A DNA stretch of 64,000 nt from Shewanella salipaludis (GCF_012911865.1 NZ_JAAXYH010000015.1:37049-101048); one strand, 5' to 3'. Positions 36,275 to 46,018 are shown, counted from the stretch's first letter. Translations and numbers: made by a program. The notes: generated by a model not told the origin, from the letters alone.

Positions 36275-37288
36275 TCAACCGAGCAGGGCCGTCACCTGGT
36301 CCCTGTTGGTATTGCCTTGGGCCATCAAGGAGGTCATCTGGTAGGCGAAGGGCTGAGGTTGCATGAACTTATGCAGCTGCTGCAAATCCAGCTGCGGCTG
36401 AGCCGATGCCGTCGAGGCTTGCGCCTTGGCGAGCAGCACAGCATGTGACGCGAGTATTTCCTGGATTTGCGTGGTGACTTTTTGTCGCGTCTTGATGATC
36501 TTGGCCAGGCTCTGTTTCAATTCCGCCCCGGGTTGCAGCTGCCACTCGCGTGGATCCTGCCAGCCGTATCTCTCCTCGAGGCGGATATTGCGCAGCTCAC
36601 CGGCCGGCAACCTCTGGCCTTCGCCCATCATCAGCACCCCTTCCTGCAGTCGGGCCCAGGCGGGTCCCAGGGCCTTGAATATCGCCTCACCGGAAGATGA
36701 ATCGATACTCAGGCCAAGGCTCGCCAACGCCGGCGCCAAGGTGGCGTTCAGTGCTTGCCTGTCTTTGCCCGCAGGCAACAACAGCTGCAGCGACTGCTTG
36801 CCCAGCTGGATGAGGATGTTTTCATCCCTCTGTTTGGGCGAGGTTAAATCGACGGACTTGAAGCAGAACACATGGGGCGCGGCGGCCCTGGAGGGGCTCA
36901 ATAGATTGAGCTGATGATCCAGCAGGGCCCTGCCCTGATACTCGGGCCGGATCCGGGTCAGCTGCCCGCGCAACTGCTCGGCCTGGGTCAGGCTGTCTTC
37001 TTGCGCTGCGCCATGGGTCGCGCTCAAGGCCGTCTGCAACTGCGCCTTTAACTGCCCAAGCAGAGTATCAGCCTGCTGCAGGGCTTGCAGCGCGACCTGA
37101 GAGGCGCTGATGCCATGTTGCTCCCGCGCCGTCCTGGCCCAGCGCCCATAGCTGGCCAATCTATGTCTGGAGATCGCCGGCTGGCGCTTCGGCGCCCCCT
37201 GGCTCGGCAACACTGGGCCTGCATTGCCCGCCGCCAAGGTTTGGCCCTGGCGCAGCACATTGAGCGAATCGCCTATCCCTTTGATCAT
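36275..37288 (-). CDS. Unrecognised flagellar-island protein with flagellin-like helices
   Basis: A 337-residue protein I cannot assign to a named family. Two segments recall flagellin/FlgL. Residues around 70-125 run as a long helix pair ending RIRPEYQGRALLDHQLN, comparable to the D1 stretch ending in x-Y-N-G-x-x-L-L-D. The last residues, YQMTSLMAQGNTNRDQVTALLG, parallel the flagellin C-terminal D0 helix (ILSSANQNTGLVMGLLR in LafA). A normal flagellin N-terminal D0 segment is missing; the N-terminus is Gly/Ala/Pro-rich. It lies 11 bases after flgL, in its operon, and ends before the separately promoted lafA. Possible roles are a minor filament or junction protein, or an assembly factor. These are inferences. 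Confidence 0.7.
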   Translation of the reverse strand: MIKGIGDSLNVLRQGQTLAAGNAGPVLPSQGAPKRQPAISRHRLASYGRWARTAREQHGISASQVALQALQQADTLLGQLKAQLQTALSATHGAAQEDSLTQAEQLRGQLTRIRPEYQGRALLDHQLNLLSPSRAAAPHVFCFKSVDLTSPKQRDENILIQLGKQSLQLLLPAGKDRQALNATLAPALASLGLSIDSSSGEAIFKALGPAWARLQEGVLMMGEGQRLPAGELRNIRLEERYGWQDPREWQLQPGAELKQSLAKIIKTRQKVTTQIQEILASHAVLLAKAQASTASAQPQLDLQQLHKFMQPQPFAYQMTSLMAQGNTNRDQVTALLG

Positions 37289-37299
37289 CTAGTCCGACC

Positions 37300-38217
37300 C
37301 TAGAGGTTGTTGAAGAGCGTGAGCTGGCTTATCTGCACGAAGGTCTGTTGGGTCACCTTCAGGGAAGTCAGCTTGACGTTGAACTCTGCCGTGGCCTTGG
37401 CGTAATCCAGCTCCTGGGTCTCGCCTATCACCTGTTTGTTGAACAACACCATTTCCTCATGGGAGCCCTTGGCCAGCGACAGGCTGTTTTGCTTGCCGCC
37501 CATCTCTGTGATGGCGCTGTTGATGCTGTCCAGGGTATCGTTCAGCGCGGCCTGCATATCCACACTGGCCGCCTGAAAAGCGGGATCGCCCGGTGCCAGG
37601 CTGGGGTCCTTCAGCACGGCAACATAGTCGAGGGTCTGATTCAGCAGATCCTGACTGGCATTGGAGAAGAGGAAGGCTTCGGCTGTGACGTTGGCCGTCA
37701 TCCAGGAAGAGGCCGAGGTCTGTACCTCCCGCTGTTTGCTGTCGCCTTGATAGACATAACGGCCGGCAGCATCCGTGCCTACAGTGACCTTATCGACACT
37801 GTTGCCGGAAAACAACGAGTTGCCCACATCGTCCTTGGCATTGACCATGTCTACCATGGATTTGAGCAACTCTTCCATCTCCAGGGCATAGGCGGCCCTG
37901 TCTTCCTCCGACAGGCTGGAATTATTGGTGGCGACGCTGAGCTCCCGCATCCTCTGTTGCAGGTCCACCATGCCCGACAGGTAGGTTTCGGCCCTATCCA
38001 TGCTGGTGCTGAGGGAGTCGATATTCTTCACATACTGCTCGACCGAGGCCAGGTCCCGCTGACTGGCCATGACCCGCACAGTGCCTATGGGGTCGTCCGA
38101 AGGCCGCAATATGGACATGCCGGTGGAGAGCATCTGGTTCAACCGGGCAACGGCCGCCGTGGTATTTTGCATGCTGTGAACGTTATTTGTGTACAGATTC
38201 TGCATGGTGACGCGCAT
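37300..38217 (-). CDS. flgL: Hook-filament junction protein FlgL
   Basis: HAP3, the second junction protein between hook and filament. The 305-residue protein begins with the FlgL/flagellin N-terminal domain (RVTMQNLYTNNVHSMQNTTA, STGMSILRPSDDPIGTVRVM) and ends KVTQQTFVQISQLTLFNNL, the FlgL C-terminal helix. It is 11 bases downstream of flgK. Confidence 0.95.
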   Translation of the reverse strand: MRVTMQNLYTNNVHSMQNTTAAVARLNQMLSTGMSILRPSDDPIGTVRVMASQRDLASVEQYVKNIDSLSTSMDRAETYLSGMVDLQQRMRELSVATNNSSLSEEDRAAYALEMEELLKSMVDMVNAKDDVGNSLFSGNSVDKVTVGTDAAGRYVYQGDSKQREVQTSASSWMTANVTAEAFLFSNASQDLLNQTLDYVAVLKDPSLAPGDPAFQAASVDMQAALNDTLDSINSAITEMGGKQNSLSLAKGSHEEMVLFNKQVIGETQELDYAKATAEFNVKLTSLKVTQQTFVQISQLTLFNNL

Positions 38218-38228
38218 CGTCGGACTCC

Positions 38229-39602
38229 TTAAAAGCTGCTAAGCATGGTCTGGAACAATAGGTCGGCGGTGGAGATCACCTTGGCGTTGGCCTGGTAAGA
38301 CTGCTGATAGATGATCAAATTGACCCCTTCTTCGTCGATATTCACCCCGCTGGTGCTGGCCCATTGGGACTGCGCCTCGGTTTGCAGATCCACGCAGGTC
38401 TTGGCGTTGACTATCGCCTGACGCGACGCCGAACCCAACTGGCCCACCATGCTGGCGTAGGATTCGGAAAAGCTCGTGCTGGCCCCCAGGCTGGTGAAGT
38501 TCAGATCTTTGTTGGCCAAGGCCACCAGCGACTTGAGGTTGGCGTTATCGCCCTGGGTACCATCCAGGCCAAATGCCAGCGCCTCGGGCGGGAATCCGGC
38601 GGTCACTGTCAGGCTGCCCGCCGGATTCCCCGGCTGATAGCTGAACAGCGGCTGGGTCGGCGCGGCGCCGGACAGATCCGTACCACCGGCCAGTGCCGTG
38701 TTGAACTCGGTCGCCAACTGCACCGCCAGCTCGTCGACATAGCTCTGGGAGTTGGCCAACTGGATATCACGATAATCCAGCAGGGCCCCCATGCTGCCAC
38801 CCGCGGTGCGCTCCACTGTGAAGTGACTCTTGCCAAACTGGATATCGACCAGGCTGTCCTGGGGATTGGCGGGATCCGGCACCTGTGCCAGGGTCGCAAC
38901 CGTATTGCCCGACAGCAGCGGTTCGCCCCGTGCCAGGGAGATGTTCACCATCCCCTGGGCATCCTCGACCACCCGGATATCCAGAATCGCGGCCAATTCA
39001 TCCACTGCGGCATCGCGGCTGTCCTGCAGCGCGGCCGGCACTGTGCCCGTGGCACTGGCGGCCTGAATGTCCTGGTTGAACTTGGCTATGTTCCTCAGCT
39101 GAGCGTTCACTTCCTTGGCGGCGGCCCCCAACTGACCGTTGATCTGGCCACGCTGGGCCTCTATGCTCTGATTGAGTGAATTCACCCTCTGGGTCAAGGC
39201 CTTGGCTTCGTTCAGCACCCCCTGGCGGGTGGCGATGACATTAGGTTGCTCCATGGCGGCATTGAGGGAAGCAAACAGCTGATCCAACCCCTTGGCAATG
39301 TTATTGCCTTCCGAACCGAAGACCTGCTCCGCCTGTCCCAGGTAACTGCTCTGCACCTTGCCGAAACCGACGGCGCTGGTCGTTTGCCACAGCTGGGCCA
39401 CTTCGTACTGATCCGAGATACGCCGCATGCCATCGACCGACACCCCGGCCCCGCCACCATAGGCGCCGCCACCGACTGAGCTGGTCATCACCTGTTGACG
39501 CGAATAGCCGGCAACCATGGCGTTGGCGACATTATTGGAGGTGGCATTGAGGGCCGCCGAACTGGCGAGCAGCCCCGACTTGCCTATGTTAAACATGTTC
39601 AT
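38229..39602 (-). CDS. flgK: Hook-filament junction protein FlgK
   Basis: HAP1, the first junction protein on the hook. The 457-residue protein starts MFNIGKSGLLASSAALNATSN with the rod/hook-family motif NNVANAMVAGYSRQQV, and ends VNIDEEGVNLIIYQQSYQANAKVISTADLLF, the shared C-terminal helix. It is somewhat shorter than E. coli FlgK (547), with loss in the middle. It overlaps flgJ by 4 bases. Confidence 0.95.
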   Translation of the reverse strand: MNMFNIGKSGLLASSAALNATSNNVANAMVAGYSRQQVMTSSVGGGAYGGGAGVSVDGMRRISDQYEVAQLWQTTSAVGFGKVQSSYLGQAEQVFGSEGNNIAKGLDQLFASLNAAMEQPNVIATRQGVLNEAKALTQRVNSLNQSIEAQRGQINGQLGAAAKEVNAQLRNIAKFNQDIQAASATGTVPAALQDSRDAAVDELAAILDIRVVEDAQGMVNISLARGEPLLSGNTVATLAQVPDPANPQDSLVDIQFGKSHFTVERTAGGSMGALLDYRDIQLANSQSYVDELAVQLATEFNTALAGGTDLSGAAPTQPLFSYQPGNPAGSLTVTAGFPPEALAFGLDGTQGDNANLKSLVALANKDLNFTSLGASTSFSESYASMVGQLGSASRQAIVNAKTCVDLQTEAQSQWASTSGVNIDEEGVNLIIYQQSYQANAKVISTADLLFQTMLSSF

Positions 39603-40003
39603 TTAGCGTCCTTAGGGAGCGGCGGCACCCTGAGTGCGGGCTGCATCGCTGTCGTTGTCATCTGTTGAGGATCAAAGGCGACAGGATCTGCGCCTGACTT
39701 AAGGCTGGCACTCAATTGTCTGGTCATCACCTCGGACAAGCCCATGGTCTGTATCTGGCTCAGACGGCTGGCGAGCTCGGCATCGTGCAGATCCCGGTAC
39801 AAACCGTCGTTCTTGGACGACAAGGGGCTATCCTCATCGGCCATGGCATCCGAGGCCGAACGCATCTGCTTGAGCACAGTCTGCAGGAACTGAGCTTCGA
39901 ATTGCTGACTCACCAGCTTGAGCGCCCCCTGCTCACCGTTGGCCTTGATCAGATCGCCGGCGTTGAGTTGATTCAGGTAGCCTTGGTTATTTTCCAGTTT
40001 CAT
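39599..40003 (-). CDS. flgJ: Rod-capping protein FlgJ, single-domain form
   Basis: A 134-residue protein corresponding only to the N-terminal rod-binding domain of FlgJ: KLVSQQFEAQFLQTVLKQMRSA is the family signature, followed by YRDLHDAELASRLSQIQTMGLSEVM. The C-terminal glucosaminidase domain found in E. coli FlgJ (313 residues) is absent. Its ATG overlaps the flgI stop by one base, and its own stop overlaps flgK. Peptidoglycan opening for this flagellum must be done by another enzyme. Confidence 0.92.
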   Translation of the reverse strand: MKLENNQGYLNQLNAGDLIKANGEQGALKLVSQQFEAQFLQTVLKQMRSASDAMADEDSPLSSKNDGLYRDLHDAELASRLSQIQTMGLSEVMTRQLSASLKSGADPVAFDPQQMTTTAMQPALRVPPLPKDAK

Positions 40004-41118
40004 CAGATCACCACCAATTCAGCTTCCAAGGCCCCGGCCTCGTCGAGCGCCTCGAGGATCGCCATCAGATCCATGGGTGCAGCACCCAAACTATTCACGG
40101 CCTTGACGATTTCTTCTATCGCTATGCCTTCCGGCCAGACAAACATGTGATTGTTTCCTTGCTCTACCGAGACCTGGCTGTCGTTGGTGACCACAGTCTT
40201 GCCCTTGTTGTCACCGAAGTAACCGCCGTTGGGCTGACTGACATTCTGCTGCTCGACGATGGTGACTGTCAGGTTGCCATGGCTGACGGCGGCCTTACGC
40301 ACCACGACGTCGCCGCCCATGACCACAGTGCCTGTGCGGCTGTTGAATACGATTCTGGGGCTGCGGCGCCCCTGGACTATCTGCAATTCTTCGAGCATGG
40401 ACATGAAGGTCACCCTGTCACGGCTGGACTCGGGTGCATGTATCAACACCTTGGCATGACTCTGGGCGCGGGCCACATCCGGGCCGAAGAGCTCGTTCAC
40501 CGAGCGTTCTATGTTGCGCGCCGTCTTGAAGCTGGGTTGTTTCAGATTGAGCACTATGTCGTCGTTATCGTTGAAGCTGCTGTGGATAGCGGCCTCGAGC
40601 AGGGCGCCGTTGGGAATGGTTCCCACGGTCGGCACATTGACTGTGACCGATGAGCCATTGCGGCCCGTTGCCGAGATGCCGCCGACCACCAGGTTGCCCT
40701 GGGCTATGGCGTAGATCTCGCCATCGACGGCCCGCAGCGGCGTCATCAGCAAGGTGCCGCCCTGCAGGCTCTTGGCATCTCCCAAAGAAGACACAGTCAC
40801 ATCCAGGGTCTGTCCCGGACTCGCCATGGGCGTCACAGTGGCATGCACTGCCACCGCGGCGACGTTCTTCAGCTTGGGATCCGTGCTGCCATCTATCTGC
40901 ACCCCGAACTGCTTCAACATGTTGACCACGGACTGGCTGGTGAACTTGACCTGAGAGCGATCACCGCTGCCATTGAGGCCGACCACCAGACCATAGCCCA
41001 CCAGCTGGTTATCACGTATCCCCTGGACGTCGACTATATCCATCAGATAACGCGTCTGATCCTGGGCTTGCAACAGGTTGCTCCACAGGAGCGCCAACAA
41101 TAAACAAAAACGTAGCAT
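40003..41118 (-). CDS. flgI: Flagellar P-ring protein FlgI
   Basis: Forms the periplasmic P ring. The 371-residue precursor has a signal peptide ([19 protein letters not shown]) and the family start [28 protein letters not shown], later [21 protein letters not shown] and [25 protein letters not shown] start at MLRFCLL, with AAGGA upstream, since the signal peptide then begins at residue 1. Confidence 0.97.
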   Translation of the reverse strand: MLRFCLLLALLWSNLLQAQDQTRYLMDIVDVQGIRDNQLVGYGLVVGLNGSGDRSQVKFTSQSVVNMLKQFGVQIDGSTDPKLKNVAAVAVHATVTPMASPGQTLDVTVSSLGDAKSLQGGTLLMTPLRAVDGEIYAIAQGNLVVGGISATGRNGSSVTVNVPTVGTIPNGALLEAAIHSSFNDNDDIVLNLKQPSFKTARNIERSVNELFGPDVARAQSHAKVLIHAPESSRDRVTFMSMLEELQIVQGRRSPRIVFNSRTGTVVMGGDVVVRKAAVSHGNLTVTIVEQQNVSQPNGGYFGDNKGKTVVTNDSQVSVEQGNNHMFVWPEGIAIEEIVKAVNSLGAAPMDLMAILEALDEAGALEAELVVI

Positions 41119-41132
41119 GCAAAAATCCTTGG

Positions 41133-41798
41133 CTAGAGCGGGAACCATGGGCTGTTGAAATAACGCGACGCCCAGCCCATGGCATTGCTGTCGGCTATCG
41201 CCCCCTGGCCACCATAGATGATCCGCGCATCGGCAATCCGCTGGGAGGAGATGGTGTTGTCGTTGCCTATGTCATCGATACGGATCAGCCCGAGCAGGCG
41301 CAGGTACTCGTCGCCCTGATTCAGTCTGAGCCACTTCTCACCGCGGATCACCAGGGCGCCATTAGGCAACACCTTGGCCACAGTCACGGTAATGGAGCCG
41401 GACAACTGGTTTTGCTGGGTGCTGGAGCCAGTGCCATTGAAGCCGCGGCTCATGGAGGCATTGCCCTCGGCGCTGAAGTCTTCGCTGCCGGCCGCCCCAC
41501 TCAGCCCCAGGGCCAGATCCTGACCCTTGCTGGTCTTGGTGTCGGCTTTCTTGCTCGAGTAGGTCTTCTCATCCAGGGCGACGGTAAGGATATCGCCTTC
41601 ACGAAAGGCCCGCTTATCCTTGAACAGAGTCAACATATAACCTGGGCGATACAGACTGCCGTCTTTGGCATCGGGCAGGCTGTAGTCGATCTCGGGCGGC
41701 GCCCACTCGGCACCACCAGGCTGAGTCTGGGGCTCGGGAAAGGCCGAGATACAACCAGACAAGAGTAATACCCAGACCAGCAGAGATAAGCAACGCAT
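41133..41798 (-). CDS. flgH: Flagellar L-ring lipoprotein FlgH
   Basis: Forms the outer-membrane L ring. The 221-residue lipoprotein precursor has the lipobox LLLSGC (Cys16), then the FlgH domain with [40 protein letters not shown] and [16 protein letters not shown]. The start MRCLSLL places the lipobox correctly; 15 further upstream codons have no support. It is followed by flgI 14 bases on. Confidence 0.96.
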   Translation of the reverse strand: MRCLSLLVWVLLLSGCISAFPEPQTQPGGAEWAPPEIDYSLPDAKDGSLYRPGYMLTLFKDKRAFREGDILTVALDEKTYSSKKADTKTSKGQDLALGLSGAAGSEDFSAEGNASMSRGFNGTGSSTQQNQLSGSITVTVAKVLPNGALVIRGEKWLRLNQGDEYLRLLGLIRIDDIGNDNTISSQRIADARIIYGGQGAIADSNAMGWASRYFNSPWFPL

Positions 41799-41808
41799 AG
41801 GTTCTATC

Positions 41809-42594
41809 CTATAGTGACTGGTTGAGGAACTTGAGCATGTCATCCGAGGCCGACACCACCTTGGCGTTCATTTCATAGGCTCTCTGGGTCGAAATCATCT
41901 CCACCATCTCCTCGACCACATTCACGTTGGCTCCTTCCAGCGCTCCCTGACGCAGCCCACCCAGGGCCTGATCGCCTGGCACCCCTTCCACCGCCACGCC
42001 TGAGGCCGCGGTTTCACGGTAGAGGTTATCGCCCCTGGCCTGCAGGCCGGCGGGATTGGTGAAGTTGACCAGGGTGATCTGCCCCAGTTCCTGGGGATCT
42101 GCCTGACCCGCCATCTGCGCCGTCACCAAGCCATCTGTGGCGATGGTCACGGACAAGGCATCCTCTGGGATCACTATGTTAGGCACCAAAGGCAGGCCCT
42201 GGGAAGTCACCATCAGGCCCTCACTGCTGCGATAGAACTGGCCATCACGGCTATAGGCCTGCTCGCCGTTTGGCTCCTCGACTTGGAAGAAACCTTGGCC
42301 TTCGATGGCCAGATCCAGCTGTTGGTTGGTGGTTTGCATGTCGCCCGTGGTGAAAATCTTCTGGGTACCCACCACCCTGGTGCCCGTGCCCAACTGCAGA
42401 CCGGAAGGCAGCTCGTTGAGCTCATCGACCTGACCGCCCGGCTGACGCTGCACCTGGTAGAAGAGGTCATTGAAGGCCACCCTGTCGCGTTTGAAGCCCG
42501 TGGTATTCACGTTCGCCAGGTTGTTGGCAATGGCGGTCATCTTGGTATCTTGGGCCGTCAGGCCTGTCTTACTCACCCATAGAGCTGATTGCAT
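41809..42594 (-). CDS. flgG: Distal rod protein FlgG
   Basis: The distal rod subunit, 261 residues, the standard length. QSALWVSKTGLTAQDTKMTAI with NNLANVNTTGFKRDRVAF is the FlgG N-terminus; LAIEGQGFFQVEEPNGEQAYSRDGQF is the core; VEEMVEMISTQRAYEMNAKVV is the C-terminal helix shared by rod and hook proteins. Confidence 0.97.
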   Translation of the reverse strand: MQSALWVSKTGLTAQDTKMTAIANNLANVNTTGFKRDRVAFNDLFYQVQRQPGGQVDELNELPSGLQLGTGTRVVGTQKIFTTGDMQTTNQQLDLAIEGQGFFQVEEPNGEQAYSRDGQFYRSSEGLMVTSQGLPLVPNIVIPEDALSVTIATDGLVTAQMAGQADPQELGQITLVNFTNPAGLQARGDNLYRETAASGVAVEGVPGDQALGGLRQGALEGANVNVVEEMVEMISTQRAYEMNAKVVSASDDMLKFLNQSL

Positions 42595-42605
42595 GCTAAC
42601 TGTCC

Positions 42606-43340
42606 TTACACGTTACGCAGCAGACGATTGCCGGCATCGGCCAGCTTCTCTGCGCTTTTCATTAATTTCACCTGGATTTCAAACTGGCGGCTCAGATCCA
42701 TGGAGGCTATGAGCTCGGTCACCGCCTGCACATTGCTGGCCTCGAGAAAGCCGCTGTCGACCCTGACCTCACCATCCTGCGCCAATGCCTGGCCGTCGCG
42801 ACGATACAACAGACCGTCCTGCCCCTTCTGCATCTGCGCCAGATCCGAATTGACCAGCTTCAATCTGCCGACTTCTGTGATGACGCCGCCTTCCGACGGC
42901 AAGACGCTGATGGTGCCGTCTTCGCCTATGAAGAGATCTTTGTACTCGGGCAGCGCCAGCGGCCCATCGACCCCCAGCACGGGGCGGCCATCTATGGTCA
43001 ACTGCCCCTCGGCATCGGCCACCAGGGCACCGGCGCGGGTATAGGCTTCAGCGCCATCGGCCATGACACTGAACATGCCCTGATCCCTGATGGCCAGATC
43101 CAACTTGCGCCCGGTGGGATTCATCACCCCGCTTTGCTGGCTGAAACCACTGCCCTGGGTCTGTGCCAGCACCCGGGTGTTGAAACTGCCGGCAGTGCCA
43201 GGCAAGGGCATGGCCTTGACCCGCTCGAGATCCGCCTTGAAGCCCGTGGTCTCGGCATTGGCCAGGTTATTCGCCCTGATGCTCTGGGCCTCCAGGATGC
43301 GCACGGCGCCGCTGGCCGCCGTATAGAGCATTTTTTCCAT
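42606..43340 (-). CDS. flgF: Proximal rod protein FlgF
   Basis: A 244-residue rod subunit. LYTAASGAVRILEAQSIRAN with NNLANAETTGFKADLERV is the N-terminal rod motif, DLAIRDQGMFSVMADGAEAYTRAGAL the core and VTELIASMDLSRQFEIQVKLM the C-terminal helix. It lies between flgE and flgG, 11 bases from each. Confidence 0.95.
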   Translation of the reverse strand: MEKMLYTAASGAVRILEAQSIRANNLANAETTGFKADLERVKAMPLPGTAGSFNTRVLAQTQGSGFSQQSGVMNPTGRKLDLAIRDQGMFSVMADGAEAYTRAGALVADAEGQLTIDGRPVLGVDGPLALPEYKDLFIGEDGTISVLPSEGGVITEVGRLKLVNSDLAQMQKGQDGLLYRRDGQALAQDGEVRVDSGFLEASNVQAVTELIASMDLSRQFEIQVKLMKSAEKLADAGNRLLRNV

Positions 43341-43351
43341 AGTTATGACCC

Positions 43352-44560
43352 TTAGATGGCGTTCAGCAAGGCTTGCTGCATGGTAGAGTTAACATCCAGC
43401 ACCTTGGCATTGGATTGATAGTTGCGCTGTGCCGACATCAGGTTAACCATCTCGGCCGTGGTATCCACGTTGGAGCCTTCCAGGTAACCGCCCGTGATGG
43501 TGCCCATGGTGCCCGTGGCCGGAGAGCCTGTGATGGCCTGGCCGGCGGTGTTGGTGGCCACCCAGGCATTGTTGCTGACGGGCTCCAGGCCGTTGGGATT
43601 GCTGAAGTTGGCCAATACCACCTGGCCCTGCAATTGCTCCTGGCCATTGGTATAAGTACCGAACAGCAGGCCATTCTCATCCAGACGCACACCCTTGAGA
43701 TCGCCCGAGGTATAACCGTCCTGACTCAGGCTGGAATTATTGTAAGTGGCGGCATATTGGGTGCTCTTGTCATAATTGACATCGAAGTTCAACGCCGAGG
43801 CACCGCCCAGGATAGCCGGATCATTGATGTTCAGCGTCAGGCTCTGGCCGCCGGTCAACACCCCGTTGGAATCGAAGTTCAGCTGATGGCCACCTGCAGG
43901 GGTGACGTCCACTCCGTCCATCATGTAGTGCACGCTCCAGTCGTTGGGCGCCGTCTTGACATAGTACTGGGTCAGGGCATGCTCGGTGCCCAGGGAGTCG
44001 TAGACACTGACGGTGCCCGAGGAATGGTAACTGTCCATCTTGGTCGCATCGAAGGGGGTCACCAGGGGATCTATCACATCCACCCTGGCATCCAGGTTGG
44101 ATACCAGGCCGACATCCGTGGTGGCCTTGGCGGCCAGGGACGCGGTTTGCACCTGCAGATCCCCCGTGTTGCCCGTCTGCAAGCGGCCGGCGGCACCCAC
44201 GGCATAGCCCTGCAAGCGATTGCCCACAGGATCGATCACATAACCTTTGGCATCCTGATGGAACATGCCGGCTCTGGCATACATGGCGCCGCCATCCAGG
44301 CCCTTGAGCACGAAGAAACCGTCGCCCTGGATCCCCATGTCCAACTGACGCCCCGTATAGGTCAGGCTGCCGCCCTTGGAGAAGTTCTGACTGGTCGACA
44401 TCACGCTGACGCCACCCGCATGACCGCCGTTATAGATGGCGGCAAACTCACTGCGGCCACCACGGAAACCCACGGTGGACGCATTGGCTATGTTGTTGCT
44501 TATGGTGTTCAGATCTTGGGTCGTCGCCTGCAGGCCACTCAAAGCTATGTTATATGACAT
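43352..44560 (-). CDS. flgE: Flagellar hook protein FlgE
   Basis: The hook subunit, 402 residues, the family length. YNIALSGLQATTQDLNTISN with NNIANASTVGFRGGRSEF opens it; DMGIQGDGFFVLKGLDGGAMYARAG is the D1 core; VDTTAEMVNLMSAQRNYQSNAKV is the C-terminal D0 helix. It is preceded by flgD and followed by flgF. Confidence 0.97.
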   Translation of the reverse strand: MSYNIALSGLQATTQDLNTISNNIANASTVGFRGGRSEFAAIYNGGHAGGVSVMSTSQNFSKGGSLTYTGRQLDMGIQGDGFFVLKGLDGGAMYARAGMFHQDAKGYVIDPVGNRLQGYAVGAAGRLQTGNTGDLQVQTASLAAKATTDVGLVSNLDARVDVIDPLVTPFDATKMDSYHSSGTVSVYDSLGTEHALTQYYVKTAPNDWSVHYMMDGVDVTPAGGHQLNFDSNGVLTGGQSLTLNINDPAILGGASALNFDVNYDKSTQYAATYNNSSLSQDGYTSGDLKGVRLDENGLLFGTYTNGQEQLQGQVVLANFSNPNGLEPVSNNAWVATNTAGQAITGSPATGTMGTITGGYLEGSNVDTTAEMVNLMSAQRNYQSNAKVLDVNSTMQQALLNAI

Positions 44561-44582
44561 CTCTATATCCTATGAAATTGGT

Positions 44583-45239
44583 TTATGAAACTTCAGAAAT
44601 ATTCAGTACAGACACCACACCCAGGCCATGGCCCATCTCGGCCATCATCATTCCCGAGGCACTGGAGAAATGAATCTTTTCTATCTGTGCCTTGATGTAG
44701 GTAGGAGCAATCAGGGCCGAGTCTCCCAGGGTGGCGCTGGCCTTGAGCTCATACTTGCCTTCGGTCAGTCCCAACGCCTTGGGGTCGAGTGAAAAGCGGA
44801 TATCTCCCGCCTGTTGCGCCCCCAATTTCACCGTCTTCACCACTGTGCCCTGCTGGTTGAGGATCTGGATATCCAGATCTTCGACCGCATTTTCCAGGAA
44901 CACCTTGCCATCGACGGCCTCATCGCTCAGCTGCAGGCCGGAGGCCGGCACCATGGCGCTCTTGCCTACCAGCGAGGCCGACTGGACTATGCCCAGGTTT
45001 TCCATCATCACCATCTGGCTCGACTGGTTGTCGCGCATCTTCTCCAGGCTCTCCACCTGGGAAAATTGCGCCAGCTGCGACACATATTCGGCGCTGTTGA
45101 TGGGCTTGGTCGGATCCTGATTCTTGATCTGGGCGATCATCAGGGTCATGAATTCATTTTTCAGCGAGGCCGCATCGTTGCCCGGCATCTTAAGGGCATC
45201 GGCCGGGTTCTGGAGCTGGCCTGTGTTGGTGATTTCCAT
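44583..45239 (-). CDS. flgD: Hook-capping scaffold protein FlgD
   Basis: Caps the growing hook and then leaves. The 218-residue protein has the N-terminal FlgD signature FMTLMIAQIKNQDPTKPINSAEYVSQLAQFSQVE and a C-terminal beta domain (ILNQQGTVVKTVKLG, FSLDPKALGLTEGKYELKA). It starts directly after the flgC stop. Confidence 0.97.
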   Translation of the reverse strand: MEITNTGQLQNPADALKMPGNDAASLKNEFMTLMIAQIKNQDPTKPINSAEYVSQLAQFSQVESLEKMRDNQSSQMVMMENLGIVQSASLVGKSAMVPASGLQLSDEAVDGKVFLENAVEDLDIQILNQQGTVVKTVKLGAQQAGDIRFSLDPKALGLTEGKYELKASATLGDSALIAPTYIKAQIEKIHFSSASGMMMAEMGHGLGVVSVLNISEVS

Positions 45240-45659
45240 CTACTTATTCCCCAATTGCAATAGGCCTTGCTGCATGGAGCGGGCGCGGTTCATCACTTCG
45301 ACACTGGTTTCGAAGGAGCGGCTGGCCGCCATCATGTCGGCCATCTCCTCGACCGTGTTGACGTTGGAATAGGCCACGTAGCCCTGGGCATTGGCATAGG
45401 GATGGTTCGGCTCATAGCGCATATCCAGCGGCGCATCCGCCTGGACTATGCCGGCAACTTCGACACTGGCTCCCATGGCCTTGCCCTGCTGCAATTGGTT
45501 ATAGACGGTGGCAAAGACGGGTTTCAGCGCCCGGTAGGCCTGCTCCGGGGTCTCGGCGGCGGCGCCTGCATTGGCCAGGTTACTGGCAACCGTATTCAGG
45601 CGTATGGTCTGGGCATTCATCCCGGCACCGGCTATCTGGTAGATCTCTCCAAATGACAT
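45240..45659 (-). CDS. flgC: Proximal rod protein FlgC
   Basis: A 139-residue rod subunit of standard size. IYQIAGAGMNAQTIRLNTVASNLANAGAAAETPEQAYRA is the N-terminal rod motif; MRYEPNHPYANAQGYVAYSNVNTVEEMADMMAASRSFETSVEVM is the typical FlgC C-terminal half. Confidence 0.97.
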   Translation of the reverse strand: MSFGEIYQIAGAGMNAQTIRLNTVASNLANAGAAAETPEQAYRALKPVFATVYNQLQQGKAMGASVEVAGIVQADAPLDMRYEPNHPYANAQGYVAYSNVNTVEEMADMMAASRSFETSVEVMNRARSMQQGLLQLGNK

Positions 45660-45667
45660 AGGGGCTC

Positions 45668-46018
45668 CTAGCGTCCTTCGATGGCGGATTTGAGGCCGGC
45701 AATTTTCATATTCAGGAAGGTCAGGCTGGTCTGATAATCCATGGCATTCTGCGAATACCTGGCCTGCTCCTTACCCAACTCGACCGTGTTATCGTCGGCG
45801 GAATTCTGATAGGGCACACGGTAGCCTATGTCGTAATGGCCCTTGCCGACCATGCCGGCATCTATCCGCGCCATGACGGTGCTGAAGTCCAGATCTCTGG
45901 CCTTGTAGCCCGGGGTCTCGGCATTCACCAGATTGCCCGCCAGCACCTTGCTTCTCTCCACTCTGAAGTCCAGGGTCTGGGGGTGGATCCCCAGCGCCGC
46001 ATCGAGGTTGATAGCCAT
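45668..46018 (-). CDS. flgB: Proximal rod protein FlgB
   Basis: A 116-residue rod subunit, first gene of the flgBCDEFGHIJKL operon. LGIHPQTLDFRVERSKVLAGNLVNAETPGYKARDLDF is the FlgB signature. I start at MAINLDAALG, with AGGAG five bases upstream; the open frame continues upstream without homology. The 95 bases to the divergent flgA gene are A/T-rich; I found no canonical sigma-54 or sigma-28 box. Confidence 0.95.
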   Translation of the reverse strand: MAINLDAALGIHPQTLDFRVERSKVLAGNLVNAETPGYKARDLDFSTVMARIDAGMVGKGHYDIGYRVPYQNSADDNTVELGKEQARYSQNAMDYQTSLTFLNMKIAGLKSAIEGR

